DNA of 64,000 nucleotides from positions 434,001-498,000 of the forward strand of contig NZ_MAQX01000033.1 in the NCBI RefSeq assembly GCF_001682865.1. Direction: 5' to 3'. Under the pieces are notes generated by a model that was given only the letters and a program-made list of their open reading frames with translations, was not told the origin of the DNA and ran no database searches. The first letter of the stretch is position 1; the number at the start of each line of letters is the position of its first letter. Made by a program: the position numbers and the translations under genes. Shown piece by piece: positions 25,112-34,812 of the stretch. This stretch comes from Bacillus sp. FJAT-26390. Its GTDB lineage: Bacteria > Bacillota > Bacilli > Paenibacillales > Paenibacillaceae.

Positions 25112-25591
25112 TTACGTAGCTTTAATTTCTAGCAGCTCATATTTAATGACGCCCATTGGCGCGTTAACGCTGACGATGGTGCCGACTTGTTTACCTAGAA
25201 GCTCTTTGCCCAGCGGGCTCTCGTAAGAAATTTTATTTTCGGCTACGTCCGCTTCTTCCGTACCTACGATTTTATATTCAATTTTCTCCGAAAATTCAAT
25301 ATCGTTTAGGATAACCGTCAAGCCGATGCTGACCTTCGATAGATCCAGCGCTTCCGATTCGATGACGCGAGCCTTCTTCAGCATTTTATCCAAAATAAGA
25401 ATGCGCGTCTCCATAAACGACTGATCGTTTTTGGCCGAATGATATTCGCTGTTTTCCTTTAAATCGCCGTAGCTAATCGCGAGCTTAATCCGTGCGGCAA
25501 GCTCCTTGCGCTTTACATATTTAAGATCGTCCAGCTCGGCTTGCAGCTGCGCCAAGCCTTCTTTGGTCAAAATCACTTCGTCTTTCGACAT
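25112..25591 (-). CDS. greA: Transcription elongation factor GreA
   Basis: A 159-residue factor that rescues backtracked RNA polymerase by stimulating transcript cleavage. The N-terminal coiled coil has LTKEGLAQLQAELDDLKYVK and the tip sequence SYGDLKENSEYHSAKNDQSF, with the acidic Asp and Glu of the catalytic tip (GDLxENSEY). The C-terminal FKBP-like domain ends in VGTIVSVNAPMGVIKYELLE. It starts behind AGGAGTTG and is followed by its terminator. The tip differs slightly from the usual EFGDLSENAEY, which fits a second Gre paralogue. Confidence 0.92.
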   Translation of the reverse strand: MSKDEVILTKEGLAQLQAELDDLKYVKRKELAARIKLAISYGDLKENSEYHSAKNDQSFMETRILILDKMLKKARVIESEALDLSKVSIGLTVILNDIEFSEKIEYKIVGTEEADVAENKISYESPLGKELLGKQVGTIVSVNAPMGVIKYELLEIKAT

Positions 25592-25670
25592 TTAAACAAC
25601 TCCTATTTGCTTTCTTGCTTTAATCTTACCCTAAATTCGGAAAATAAGCGAAGAACGATCACTTCCAGCA

Positions 25671-27317
25671 TCACCGTTTATTATAGCGATCCAGCGCCGT
25701 TTTCTGAATTTCGATGGCACGCTGAATTTTCAGCGCCTTGATCTGAGCGACATAATCGTCAAAGCTCTCCACCGGCTCGATGCCTAAAATGATTTTCAAT
25801 GACATTTCGTCTACAAGCGTCGTGACATCCAGCATAATCGCCGAAAGCTCCGTGCTCTCCATCTCTGTCTTCGGTATTTGCGGCAGCATGTTTTTGTCCG
25901 CATCGGTATTTGACCAAATTTGGATCGCGTCCTTCTGCTCCTGCAGCAAATAATATTGCTCAAGGTAACGGGTGTCTTGGACGAAGGAACCAAAGTAGCT
26001 CGCACGGCTGTACATCGCAAGCGCTTGTGATGGCGCAAGCTTATCGGGATTACGCATAATCAAGTCGGTATAGGTCGGATAGCCGTCTTTCATGACATAG
26101 CTGACGCCTTCAATGCCGAAGTTAAAAAACAAATGCCCCTCGGGGCTATAGCCAAAATCAAGCATGCGCACCGCTTCCTCTACGTTCGTGCTTTTGCTCG
26201 AAATCGCGACGCCGCCGCTGCCCATATACATATAGCTTCTTTGCCCGAATTTCGGTTTCTCGCCCTTGTGCAGGACCGGATAAGGAGCCGGCACGAACTG
26301 TGCTTGCGGCGTCTTCTCCTTAACGATCGGCTGCCATGTGCCGATGCCCGCGCCCGCATTCCATATGCTCGCTCCGCTTCTGCCTGAGATCATATTGGAA
26401 TCAAGCGTTTTCGTGTCGACTGTCGCAATATTTTTATCGATCAGCCCTTCGGCGTACCATTTGCGGAACAAAGCTAGAAACGTTTTGTAGCCCGCTTCGA
26501 GCGGTCCGTATTTCACCTCGCCTTGATCGAGATAAAACCCTTTTTTAATGCCATAAGCACCGACGAACCCCCCGCTCTCAATGCCAAATAGCGGGTTAGG
26601 CACGCCCAAGAAGGTCAAAGGCGCTTCAATGCCCTTCTTTTCCTTGAATGCCTTCAATACGATATACCAATCATCGATCGTCACCGGCACTTCAAGTCCC
26701 AGCTCATCCAGCCAATCCTTGCGGATAATCGGCCCTTGATAGGTGCGCAGCAGATCATCCCCTTGAATGAACGGGAAGACATAATAGCTGCCGGCATCCG
26801 TTTTAATTTGCTTATCGATCTCGGGATGCTCGCTCAAATATTTTTTCAAATTCGGCGCATATCGGTCAATGGCATCGTTCAGCCGCAAAATATAGCCGTC
26901 GCTAATCGCCTTCTCAGGCCCGCCCGGAAAGCTGGCCCATTCGTATTCGAGCATGTCCGGCAGCTCGCCTGACGCCAGCAGGACATTGATCGCCTCCCTT
27001 GCCTGATTCGCCGGCGGCTGAATGAAATCAAGCTTCACGCCTGTGCGGCGCTGCCACTCTTGGAAGAAGGGCACCTCCTGAAAGCCCGGCTTAATGCTGC
27101 CGGCATTGCCGTTCAGCTCCGCCCAGTACGTCAGCGTCTTATCCGTCTGAATCGGATATCCATTTGCAGCGTGGTTACCCTCGGTTTGCCGCGGCTGTTC
27201 CGCATCCGGCGCTTCCTCTTCCGAGCGATTCGTTTCCGATTTGGCACATGCGGAGCAGAGAAGCGCTAATATCAACAACAGCCATAAACCGGATGCGAGC
27301 GCGCTCTTCTTTCTCAT
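25671..27317 (-). CDS. Extracellular solute-binding lipoprotein (LipO-type), second copy
   Basis: About 548 residues from ATG 27317, which has GGAGG eight nt upstream; the longer ORF to 27347 overlaps the regulator stop. The lipobox is ALLCSAC near residue 22-28 of the precursor. It is a large oligosaccharide-binding lipoprotein of the LipO family used with LplB/YtcP permeases. It shares very similar blocks with the binding protein at 32946-34580 (both end IQ..ALDRYNKR and share VSY.DGYP.YTDL.M.NPDKLAP). It lies behind the AraC-type regulator and has no permease gene beside it. Confidence 0.88.
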   Translation of the reverse strand: MRKKSALASGLWLLLILALLCSACAKSETNRSEEEAPDAEQPRQTEGNHAANGYPIQTDKTLTYWAELNGNAGSIKPGFQEVPFFQEWQRRTGVKLDFIQPPANQAREAINVLLASGELPDMLEYEWASFPGGPEKAISDGYILRLNDAIDRYAPNLKKYLSEHPEIDKQIKTDAGSYYVFPFIQGDDLLRTYQGPIIRKDWLDELGLEVPVTIDDWYIVLKAFKEKKGIEAPLTFLGVPNPLFGIESGGFVGAYGIKKGFYLDQGEVKYGPLEAGYKTFLALFRKWYAEGLIDKNIATVDTKTLDSNMISGRSGASIWNAGAGIGTWQPIVKEKTPQAQFVPAPYPVLHKGEKPKFGQRSYMYMGSGGVAISSKSTNVEEAVRMLDFGYSPEGHLFFNFGIEGVSYVMKDGYPTYTDLIMRNPDKLAPSQALAMYSRASYFGSFVQDTRYLEQYYLLQEQKDAIQIWSNTDADKNMLPQIPKTEMESTELSAIMLDVTTLVDEMSLKIILGIEPVESFDDYVAQIKALKIQRAIEIQKTALDRYNKR

Positions 27318-27346
27318 CGCCATGACCTCCTTCACTCTTTGATCCA

Positions 27347-29704
27347 TTAATTCATTTCTTTGAATTTGCCCGGGGTAATCCCCTCATATTTTTTAAACAC
27401 ACGGATGAAGGTGGCGACCTCATTGTAGCCTACCTGCCTTGCGATGTCGGAGACGGAGTCCTGCTTCGATTTCATCATTTGCTTGGCCTGCTCAATGCGG
27501 TACTTATTGATGCAATCCAGCAGCCCTTCTCCCGTTTGGTTCTTGAACAGCTTCGATAAATAACTGCCCTTCAGGTCAAAATGCTCCCCGATCGTATTCA
27601 CGTTCAGATTCGAATCCCGGTACTGCTCCTCGATATGTCTAGTGACCTTCAATACGAGGTCGCGAAGCGACTCGGCGCGCTCTTGCGAGACGTTGTTCTC
27701 CAGCTTCGCCGCGGCGAAGGCGCAAACCTCCTTCAGCAGCATTTGCAGCTCCTGCTTCATCTCCAGTATCGTATCGCATGCGATAATTTTGTCCATCCAT
27801 AGAGGGTTGTCCCCCAAAATGCTGCTTTCGCCGTCGCCAAGCTCATTAATCGCCTTGACCATCGTTCCAACCAAATTAAAGATCAGGCATCTAGCAAGCG
27901 TCAGCGACATAATCGGCTTATTAAAGTTGCGGTCGGTTACATCGTCCATAAACTTGGACGCCTGCCCATAGTCGCCTATCTTGATGAAATTGATAATCTG
28001 CTGCTCGACCTGCAGCGGATAATAGTAGCCAAACGCAAGATTGTCCGCCGAATCTCTGCGAATCTCGTCATACGTAATAATTTCCTGCTTGCCGAGCACC
28101 ATCTTGTACGCCATCGCGTCAACCGCCTCGCGATAAGCCTCCGCAATGCCCGGCAGCGAAGCGTGAATGCCTCCGATGGAGACGGTTAGGTCCATCTGGT
28201 AGCGGAGCAGAAACCGCTGCGCTTCCGTCGCTATCGCATGCAGCTCCTCCTTCAAATGAGCGGAGCCTGCCCCGCCAAAATTGACCAAACATACCATCAT
28301 ATCATCGACCTCGGCGACATAGCCGGCATGGTGGTAATGGCTCACCAGCTCCTCAACCACATTCGTAATAATAAATTGCAGAAGCTTGCGCCTCTCGTTA
28401 TTGTCGATGCCCGGCAGCTTGGAGGAAAGGCTCTCATCGTTTTCCACCACAAATAAAATAACGGCAAAATCATCCGACAGCAGCTGCATATTGAATGATT
28501 TAAACGCCTCTTCATAAGGGATGACGGTTTCCAGCTTCCCTTTTAACAATCGATTGAGCATATTTGAGCGCAGCACATTCTGATGAATCTGGAATTGCAG
28601 CACGATTTTTTCCTTTTCGCTTCTCGTATTTAGTATCGCTCTTTGGATAAAGCTCAGCTCATTCCAATCGGTCTGCTCCTCGTAGCTGTTCTTGTCGGTG
28701 AGCGACTGCACTAGCTGCTGAATGGGCGAATAGTTGCGGCGCATGAAAAACCAAGTCAGCACGCCCGCTCCCACCAGGCTGATTAAGATGCTGATATAGG
28801 TGAATCTCCGCACATACTCCGCCTTCTCCCAATAAATGCTGCTTGGAATAACGAGCACGTACTTTAACTCGGATACGGAGGATTGGACGTAGAACAGCTC
28901 CGAATCGCCATCCCGCGTCGGCGTGTACATGACCTGATTGCCCTCTCTCAGCCGTTTCAATAAGAGATCCTGATTGATCGACACCGGCAAATTGGACAGC
29001 AGCACCTGATTGTCCTCATTGAGGATAAGCACCTGCCCGCCGCTAAATCCGGATATGCTCTCAATCGCCTTTTGGAACCTAACCATGTCAGCCATGACCA
29101 CGACCGTGCCTGTTTCCTTGCCGTTTAAATCCTTGGGCAAATGCGTCAGATAAGCGATTCCCGTCTGCGGCTTGGCCGAATCCACATGCGGAAGCAGCAA
29201 AAACCGGTTATGCGGCGTATGGTGAATCGTGTCCGTCCACTGCTCATAATTCATCGTTCCCGTATCATGCATCGTCTTGAAAGCGGTTTCCACATCTCGC
29301 ACGTTGCCTGAACGAAGCACCGCCTCCTCTTGATCCCATGTTACGTAAAACTCATCAATGGAAGCATAGGAGGTCTGATACATGCGGAATTCCTTTACTA
29401 ATTGATAGGCGGTGAACTGGGCATCGCCTGGCGTTTTGCTTGAATACATCAAATCCTGCAGCTTCGCATTCCACGTAATTTCCATCGTTAGACGCTTCAT
29501 TAAATCGATTTGCGTATCAATCGTATATCGAACCTGCCGGAGCATGGAGTCGTTGGCACGATGAATTTCGCTCTTCAGCGCTTCGCCGGATTGCGAGTAG
29601 ACAATCAAACTGATGATCATAGGAACAAATAAGACGGCGCTGTAGGAGAGAAGCCATGTGAAAATAATGCTTTTTCGTTTTTGCCACAAAGAGTTGAACT
29701 TCAA
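27347..29704 (-). CDS. Membrane AraC-family regulator (YesN/AdeR-type) with Cache domain
   Basis: A 785-residue one-component regulator. TM1 is at about residues 15-37, an extracytoplasmic Cache-like region at 40-290, TM2 at about 298-317, a cytosolic helical part follows, and the C-terminal AraC HTH spans about 690-785 (LNVNTIGEHFDLKGSYLSKL and ISEIARQVGYNEVATFIRVF-type helices, FKKYEGITPGKFKE). It is predicted to sense an extracellular sugar and activate the neighbouring sugar operon. The start is a TTG at 29704 behind GAGGGG. It overlaps the following gene's longest ORF by one base. Confidence 0.9.
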   Translation of the reverse strand: MKFNSLWQKRKSIIFTWLLSYSAVLFVPMIISLIVYSQSGEALKSEIHRANDSMLRQVRYTIDTQIDLMKRLTMEITWNAKLQDLMYSSKTPGDAQFTAYQLVKEFRMYQTSYASIDEFYVTWDQEEAVLRSGNVRDVETAFKTMHDTGTMNYEQWTDTIHHTPHNRFLLLPHVDSAKPQTGIAYLTHLPKDLNGKETGTVVVMADMVRFQKAIESISGFSGGQVLILNEDNQVLLSNLPVSINQDLLLKRLREGNQVMYTPTRDGDSELFYVQSSVSELKYVLVIPSSIYWEKAEYVRRFTYISILISLVGAGVLTWFFMRRNYSPIQQLVQSLTDKNSYEEQTDWNELSFIQRAILNTRSEKEKIVLQFQIHQNVLRSNMLNRLLKGKLETVIPYEEAFKSFNMQLLSDDFAVILFVVENDESLSSKLPGIDNNERRKLLQFIITNVVEELVSHYHHAGYVAEVDDMMVCLVNFGGAGSAHLKEELHAIATEAQRFLLRYQMDLTVSIGGIHASLPGIAEAYREAVDAMAYKMVLGKQEIITYDEIRRDSADNLAFGYYYPLQVEQQIINFIKIGDYGQASKFMDDVTDRNFNKPIMSLTLARCLIFNLVGTMVKAINELGDGESSILGDNPLWMDKIIACDTILEMKQELQMLLKEVCAFAAAKLENNVSQERAESLRDLVLKVTRHIEEQYRDSNLNVNTIGEHFDLKGSYLSKLFKNQTGEGLLDCINKYRIEQAKQMMKSKQDSVSDIARQVGYNEVATFIRVFKKYEGITPGKFKEMN

Positions 29705-29868
29705 ACGGATCCCCTCATATCTGATTATGTTTTGAACGAATAGGGAATTGTCTTCACCGTATCCTTATTATAACCATCATGGCAAGGGGAGGAATGTTCA
29801 AAAAGTTCAAAACGATTGACAAAAAAGCGATTTTGCACCGTATTTGCGTGTTGGGGCAACGAAAATAG

Positions 29869-29893
29869 CCCGAATGGACGGTGCCCATTCGGG
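29869..29893 (-). terminator. Terminator of the GH88 sugar operon
   Basis: Arms CCCGAATGG (29869-29877) and CCATTCGGG (29885-29893) with a 7-nt loop. On the minus strand the stem is followed by CTATTTTCG. It separates the transport/GH88 operon from the regulator gene 164 bp downstream, which therefore needs its own promoter. Confidence 0.8.
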
Positions 29894-29907
29894 TGGGGAT
29901 AGTGTGG

Positions 29908-31035
29908 TTAGAAAATGCGATGCTTCCAGCCTGCCAGCTTCGCAATCGCTTCAACGAAGAAATAATCGCCATAAATCAGAGACACATCTACATTTTGCCC
30001 AGCGGGTTTATGGCCTGTGCCATGAAGAAGAATCGCCTCATGCTCCTCGTTCTCCCACGTTCCGTAATTCTCGTATAGGGATAACAGAATGCGTTCAGCC
30101 GCTTCCCGGTAAATTCGACCCTCGGCATCCGGCAGGCTGTCGGCAAGCTCAAGAAGACCCGATGCCGCGCATGCGCCTGCGGAAGTATCCCTCGGCTCGT
30201 CAACGAGGCTCGCTCCGGCCCGGAAATCCCAATGCGGCACATGGTCCTCCGGCAAATGAGCGATGAAGAAATGCGCGACGCGCCGAGCGGCATGCAGGTA
30301 TGCAAGGTCGCCCGTATGCCGGTACGTATTCGCCATGCCGTACAAAGCCCAAGCAGCCCCTCTGCTCCAGCCGGAATTCGGCGCGTAGCCTTGACCGCCC
30401 AACACCTCGATATTCTCGCCCGTGCTTGGATCGAAGCTCACGATATGATTGACGGACCCATCCTCGCGGATAAAATGCTTGAGCACCGTATCCGCATGCG
30501 CCCTCGCTACCTGTTCAAAGCGCGGATCGCCTGACTGCTCGGTCGCCCAGAACAATAACGATAAATTCATCGACGTATCGATGATCGACCACCCGTGTTT
30601 ATCGCTGTTCCACGCCCGGATGAACCTGCCTGCCAAGTTAAATCGACCCGCTAGAAAGTTAGCCGCGAACAACCCACGGCGAGCCGCGTCCTCATCCTGC
30701 GTCAGCATATGCTTCATAACGGCAGTCGGCAGAAACTGAAAGCCTACGTCATGGTCGAAATAGTTCGGCTCCAGCATTCGCTGCTCCATCCGCTCATCCC
30801 AGCTCCATGCGGCGTCCTTGTAATGCGCCTTGCCCGTCATATCATTCAGCAGCCACAGCATGCCCGGCCAAAAGCCGGAGGTCCACCAGTCGATGCGCTG
30901 ATCGTCGTAAATGCCGTCTTCTTTAGCCACATGCGGCGATTTGTCGCCTATGAGAACAATCATCCGGTCTACCTTGCGCTGGATTTGCTCCCAGATCAAA
31001 GGAACATCCAGCTTTTTTTGCAATACGTTCATCAT
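29908..31035 (-). CDS. ugl: GH88 unsaturated glucuronyl hydrolase
   Basis: A 375-residue cytosolic enzyme that removes the 4,5-unsaturated uronic acid left by polysaccharide lyases. The catalytic Asp pair is visible as FDHDVGFQF (Asp94 or 96) and WSIIDTSMNLS (Asp153), matching Asp88 and Asp149 of the Bacillus sp. GL1 enzyme. Other family blocks are GYAPNSGWSRGAAWALYGMA and EPRDTSAGACAASGLLELAD. It starts behind AGAGGAGTACG. It follows two permease genes, so imported oligosaccharides probably carry an unsaturated uronate (xanthan, gellan, hyaluronan or pectin type). No lyase is in the window. Confidence 0.88.
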   Translation of the reverse strand: MMNVLQKKLDVPLIWEQIQRKVDRMIVLIGDKSPHVAKEDGIYDDQRIDWWTSGFWPGMLWLLNDMTGKAHYKDAAWSWDERMEQRMLEPNYFDHDVGFQFLPTAVMKHMLTQDEDAARRGLFAANFLAGRFNLAGRFIRAWNSDKHGWSIIDTSMNLSLLFWATEQSGDPRFEQVARAHADTVLKHFIREDGSVNHIVSFDPSTGENIEVLGGQGYAPNSGWSRGAAWALYGMANTYRHTGDLAYLHAARRVAHFFIAHLPEDHVPHWDFRAGASLVDEPRDTSAGACAASGLLELADSLPDAEGRIYREAAERILLSLYENYGTWENEEHEAILLHGTGHKPAGQNVDVSLIYGDYFFVEAIAKLAGWKHRIF

Positions 31036-31057
31036 CGTACTCCTCTCCGTTATCGAA

Positions 31058-31948
31058 TTACCCTTTCAAAGAACCTACCATTACGCCCTTCACGAAGAAG
31101 CGCTGTACGAATGGATAGACGCATAGGATCGGCACGGTCGCGACCATAATCGTCGCATACTTGATCGTCTCGCCGATTTGATGGCGATCTCCGGCGCTCG
31201 CTCCCGCAGACATGCTTTCGGTCGAATTGGCGATTAGAATCTCTCTGAGCACCAACTGCAGCGGGTAAAGATCCCTGCTCTTAATAAACACCGACGCATA
31301 GAACCAGCCATTCCATTTATCAACCGCGTAATAAAGGATCATAACGGCGATAACCGGCATGGAGAGCGGAATGATAATGCGGAACAAGATCGTAAAATGA
31401 TTCGCGCCGTCGATCTTCGCCGACTCCTCCAAGCTCTCCGGTATGCCCATAAAGGCGGTACGCATTATGATTAGGTTGAATGTGCTGATCGAGAAAGGAA
31501 TGATCGTCGACCATAACGAATCGAGCAGCCCTACTCCTTTTACAACGAGGTACAAAGGAATAAGTCCCCCGTGGAAAAACATCGTGAAAATGATAAACAC
31601 CATAAAACCGTTGTTAAGCAGCACGTTTCTGCGGGACAGCACATAGGCGCCCAGCGCAGTCATGACCAAGTTGACGGACAAGCCGGCAATTACGATAAAC
31701 AGCGTGTTGCGGTAGCCGATCATAATGCCCGGGTTCGCGATAACGCTCTTGTACGCCTCGAGGCTAAAGCCCAGCGGCTTCCATAGAACTCCTTTATGGA
31801 CAATGAGCTGGCCCGCGTCGCTAAAGGATGCGAAGAGCACGTAGAGCAACGGATACAACGTGACGACAACGAGAAAGATGAGAACCGCATAAATGCCGCC
31901 GTCAAAGATTTTATCGAATACACTCGATTTCTGTTTCATATGCTTCAC
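31058..31948 (-). CDS. Carbohydrate ABC transporter permease, YtcP/MalG type
   Basis: A 296-residue inner-membrane subunit with six predicted helices. The EAA loop reads ESLEESAKIDGANHFTILFR-I-IIPLSMP near residues 180-205, and the C-terminus VQRFFVKGVMVGSLKG is typical of the YtcP group. It works with the LplB-type permease 1 bp upstream and the binding lipoprotein at 32946-34580. The ATPase, usually MsmX, is encoded elsewhere, as is normal for these systems. Confidence 0.93.
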   Translation of the reverse strand: MKHMKQKSSVFDKIFDGGIYAVLIFLVVVTLYPLLYVLFASFSDAGQLIVHKGVLWKPLGFSLEAYKSVIANPGIMIGYRNTLFIVIAGLSVNLVMTALGAYVLSRRNVLLNNGFMVFIIFTMFFHGGLIPLYLVVKGVGLLDSLWSTIIPFSISTFNLIIMRTAFMGIPESLEESAKIDGANHFTILFRIIIPLSMPVIAVMILYYAVDKWNGWFYASVFIKSRDLYPLQLVLREILIANSTESMSAGASAGDRHQIGETIKYATIMVATVPILCVYPFVQRFFVKGVMVGSLKG

Positions 31949-31949
31949 C

Positions 31950-32873
31950 TCACCATAAGCTGCTTTTGTTAACCTTGCGGCTGATATAATTCGCGGTAAT
32001 CAGCAGTACCAGATTGATCACGGAATTAAACAAGCCTACTGCCGAGCTGTAGCTCCAGCCAAATTCGAGGAGCCCCTTGCGGTATACGAAGGACGAAATG
32101 ACGTCAGCCGTCTCGTATGTGATCGGATTGTACAGCAATATGATTTTCTCAAAGCCGACATTGAGCAGATTGCCCATACGAAGAATAAGCATGATGGCAA
32201 TCGTGGGCATAATGCCCGGCAGCGTAATATAGAACATCTGCTTGATTCGACTGGCCCCATCCATTCGCGCAGCCTCATACTGCTCCACATCGATGCTCAT
32301 TAACGCCGCGATATAGATGATGGATTCCCAGCCGATACGCTGCCAAATCTCAGATAAAATGTAGATCGGACGGAATAGCTCCGGCTTCTGAAGCATCGCT
32401 TGGCCATCGTAGCCAAAGAGCATAAGCAATCTATTGATAACGCCGTCAGCATTCGTAAAGTCGGTAATAATTCCGCAAATGACAACGAGCGAAATAAAAT
32501 ACGGCATATACGTAATCGTCTGCGCTACGCGCTTGAACGATTTGCTGCGAACCTCATTTATTAGCAGAGCCAATATAATCGGTGCGGGAAATTCAAAGAT
32601 CAAGGAATAGAGGCTGATGACGATCGTGTTTTTTAGAATCCGCCAAAAATAATAGCTTTGAAAAAAATCGGAGAAATGTTTGAGCCCTACCCAATCGCTC
32701 CCCAAAATGCCTTTCATCGGGGAGTATTCCTTAAAGGCAATCAATGCCCCGTACATAGGCGCATAGTGGAAAATAAGATAATACGCGATAACGGGAAGCA
32801 TCATAAGATAGAGATACTTATTCAACATGAAATCGCGCACGTATCGGTTTGCTGTTTTTTGCGTATTTGCCAT
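31950..32873 (-). CDS. Carbohydrate ABC transporter permease, LplB type
   Basis: A 307-residue permease with six helices. The EAA loop is EQYEAARMDGASRIKQMFYI followed by TLPGIMPTI, at about residues 207-235. The N-terminus has the LplB hallmark LMMLPVIAYYLIFHYAPMYG. It is the second gene of the sugar operon and pairs with YtcP-like permease 1 bp downstream. Substrate is inferred from GH88 to be an unsaturated uronate oligosaccharide. It starts at ATG 32873 behind GGTGAG. Confidence 0.93.
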   Translation of the reverse strand: MANTQKTANRYVRDFMLNKYLYLMMLPVIAYYLIFHYAPMYGALIAFKEYSPMKGILGSDWVGLKHFSDFFQSYYFWRILKNTIVISLYSLIFEFPAPIILALLINEVRSKSFKRVAQTITYMPYFISLVVICGIITDFTNADGVINRLLMLFGYDGQAMLQKPELFRPIYILSEIWQRIGWESIIYIAALMSIDVEQYEAARMDGASRIKQMFYITLPGIMPTIAIMLILRMGNLLNVGFEKIILLYNPITYETADVISSFVYRKGLLEFGWSYSSAVGLFNSVINLVLLITANYISRKVNKSSLW

Positions 32874-32945
32874 ATGGTTCTCACCTCAATCCAAATTGAG
32901 AGAGAGGGCTTGATAGGCAGGCCCTCTCTCCAGAGCTCTTATCCC

Positions 32946-34580
32946 TTACCGTTTGTTGTAGCGATCCAAAGCGGCTTGTTGGATTTCAATCGCGCGGTCC
33001 AGCTTGAGCGATTTCATTTTTTCAACGTAACTTGCGTACTGGCCAACCGGCTCCGAGCCTAAAATGATTTTCAACGTCATTTCATCAACGAGCGTGTTGA
33101 TATCATTCATGATCGTTGCGTATTCCGAGCTCTCTTCCGGCGTTGGCGTAATCGGCGGCAAGCTGTATTTGTCCGCATCCGTCTTCTGCCAAATGCCCAC
33201 CGCGTCACGCTGCGTTTGCAGGGCAAAGAATTGCTCGGCGTACCGCTTGTCCTGAATGAACGGCCCGTTGTAGCTGCCGCGGGCGTATAGCGAAATCGCT
33301 TGTGCCGGTGCCAGCTTGTCCGGGTTCTTCATAAGCAGGTCCGTATACTTCGGATATCCGTCCTCTAGGTTGTAGCTGACGCCCTCCGTACCGAAGTTGA
33401 AGAACATTCTGCCTTCCTCGCTGTAGCCGTAATCCAGCATTTTCACGGCGAGAACCGGATCTTTTGCCGTTGCAGAAATAGCAACCGTACCCTCTGATGC
33501 ATAAGCCTTATGCTTTTGCCCGAACTTTGGCGTTTCCCCTTTGTTCAAGACCGGGTATGGCGCTGCGACCAATACGGCTTTCGGATCGCTGCCCTCTACG
33601 AGCGGCTGCCACTTGCCGATACCGCCGCCGGCATTGCCGACCGATGCGCCTGTTGCTCCTGAAGCCATATTGCCATCCAATGATTTGGTGTCCGCCGTAG
33701 CGATGTTCTTGTCCAGCAAGCCGTCACCGTACCACTGGCGGAACAAGCTCAAATACTCTTTAAAGCCGTTTTCGGCAGGGCCGAATTTGACCGTTCCGTC
33801 CTCCAAATAGAAGCCGCGCGTTACGCCGAATGCGCCAATAAAGGCACCGTTGCCGGATTCGTTAAAGAAACGCGGCTTGCTCACGACTGCGAAAGGCGCC
33901 GCTGCCCCCTTCTTCTCCTTAAACGCCGTCAGCGTTTTCGTCCAGTCCTCAATCGTTTCCGGCACTGGCAGGCCTAGCTCATCAAGCCAATCCTTACGAA
34001 TGATCGGACCTTGGAATACGCGCAAATACTCGTCGCCTCTAATGAACGGGAACGCGTAGTAGCTGCCGCTGTCGGTTTTGACCATCTTATCGATGTCGGG
34101 ATTGTCCTGTAAAAACTTCTTGAGGTTAGGCGCATGCTTGTCTATCAGATCATTCAGCTTCAAAATATAGCCGTCTTTGATGGCTTTCTCAGGCCCCCCT
34201 GGAAAGTCGCCCAAATAGTTGTACTCAATCATGTCCGGCAAATCGCCGGAGGCCAGCATAACGTTAAGCGCTTCTTTCGTTTGACCGGTAGGCGGCGCCG
34301 TAAACTCGAGCGATACGCCGGTTTTCTTTTGCCAATCCTGGAAAAAAGGGATTTCATCATGCGTCGGCTTTACCCCAATCAGGTTCCCGTTAATTTCTCC
34401 CCAGTAGGAAAGCTTCTTATCGGTCTTAATCGGATATACGGTTGCTTCCGTGCTTGTCTCTGTATTATTAGTAGTGCCCTCATTCGTGCTGCCGCCTGCC
34501 TTATCCCCTTGCGAAGAACAAGCGATGAGCGACGTGCCAATCATCGTAAAGATTAAAGCAGAAGTTAACAGTCTCTTCAT
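32946..34580 (-). CDS. Extracellular solute-binding lipoprotein (LipO-type), first copy
   Basis: About 544 residues from ATG 34580 behind ACGGAGGTTACG. The signal peptide and lipobox are IGTSLIACSS, and a Thr/Asn-rich linker follows. The body is the LipO-type oligosaccharide-binding fold (GYPKYTDLLMKNPDKLAPAQ; DMIEYNYLGDFPGGPEKAIK). It heads the operon: binding protein, LplB, YtcP, GH88. A paralogue of almost the same length lies at 25671-27317, and the two probably came from one duplication. Confidence 0.92.
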   Translation of the reverse strand: MKRLLTSALIFTMIGTSLIACSSQGDKAGGSTNEGTTNNTETSTEATVYPIKTDKKLSYWGEINGNLIGVKPTHDEIPFFQDWQKKTGVSLEFTAPPTGQTKEALNVMLASGDLPDMIEYNYLGDFPGGPEKAIKDGYILKLNDLIDKHAPNLKKFLQDNPDIDKMVKTDSGSYYAFPFIRGDEYLRVFQGPIIRKDWLDELGLPVPETIEDWTKTLTAFKEKKGAAAPFAVVSKPRFFNESGNGAFIGAFGVTRGFYLEDGTVKFGPAENGFKEYLSLFRQWYGDGLLDKNIATADTKSLDGNMASGATGASVGNAGGGIGKWQPLVEGSDPKAVLVAAPYPVLNKGETPKFGQKHKAYASEGTVAISATAKDPVLAVKMLDYGYSEEGRMFFNFGTEGVSYNLEDGYPKYTDLLMKNPDKLAPAQAISLYARGSYNGPFIQDKRYAEQFFALQTQRDAVGIWQKTDADKYSLPPITPTPEESSEYATIMNDINTLVDEMTLKIILGSEPVGQYASYVEKMKSLKLDRAIEIQQAALDRYNKR

Positions 34581-34756
34581 TTCGTAACCTCCGTAAATAA
34601 TATGGTGAGATGCATCTCTTCCACAGATTAACGAAAACGGCATGCCGCCGATATGAGCAAAACAAGAGATTTCGTTGCGATTTCATGCCTGAGACGTAAC
34701 GATTTATCCAAAGCAATAGACAAAATCGGAAATTCCAGTCATTTTCACGTCAAAAA

Positions 34757-34791
34757 AAGGCCCCCAGATCACGGAATGATCAAGGAGCCTT
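34757..34791 (-). terminator. Terminator of the YitT-family gene
   Basis: Arms AAGGCC(CCC) (34757-34765) and GGAGCCTT (34784-34791) can pair with a small mismatch, and an inner ATGATC/GATCA pairing may extend it. On the minus strand the stem ends in GGCCTTTTTTTG. It is 22 bp downstream of the gene. Confidence 0.72.
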
Positions 34792-34812
34792 AGCTGCAAT
34801 ATACCAATTATG

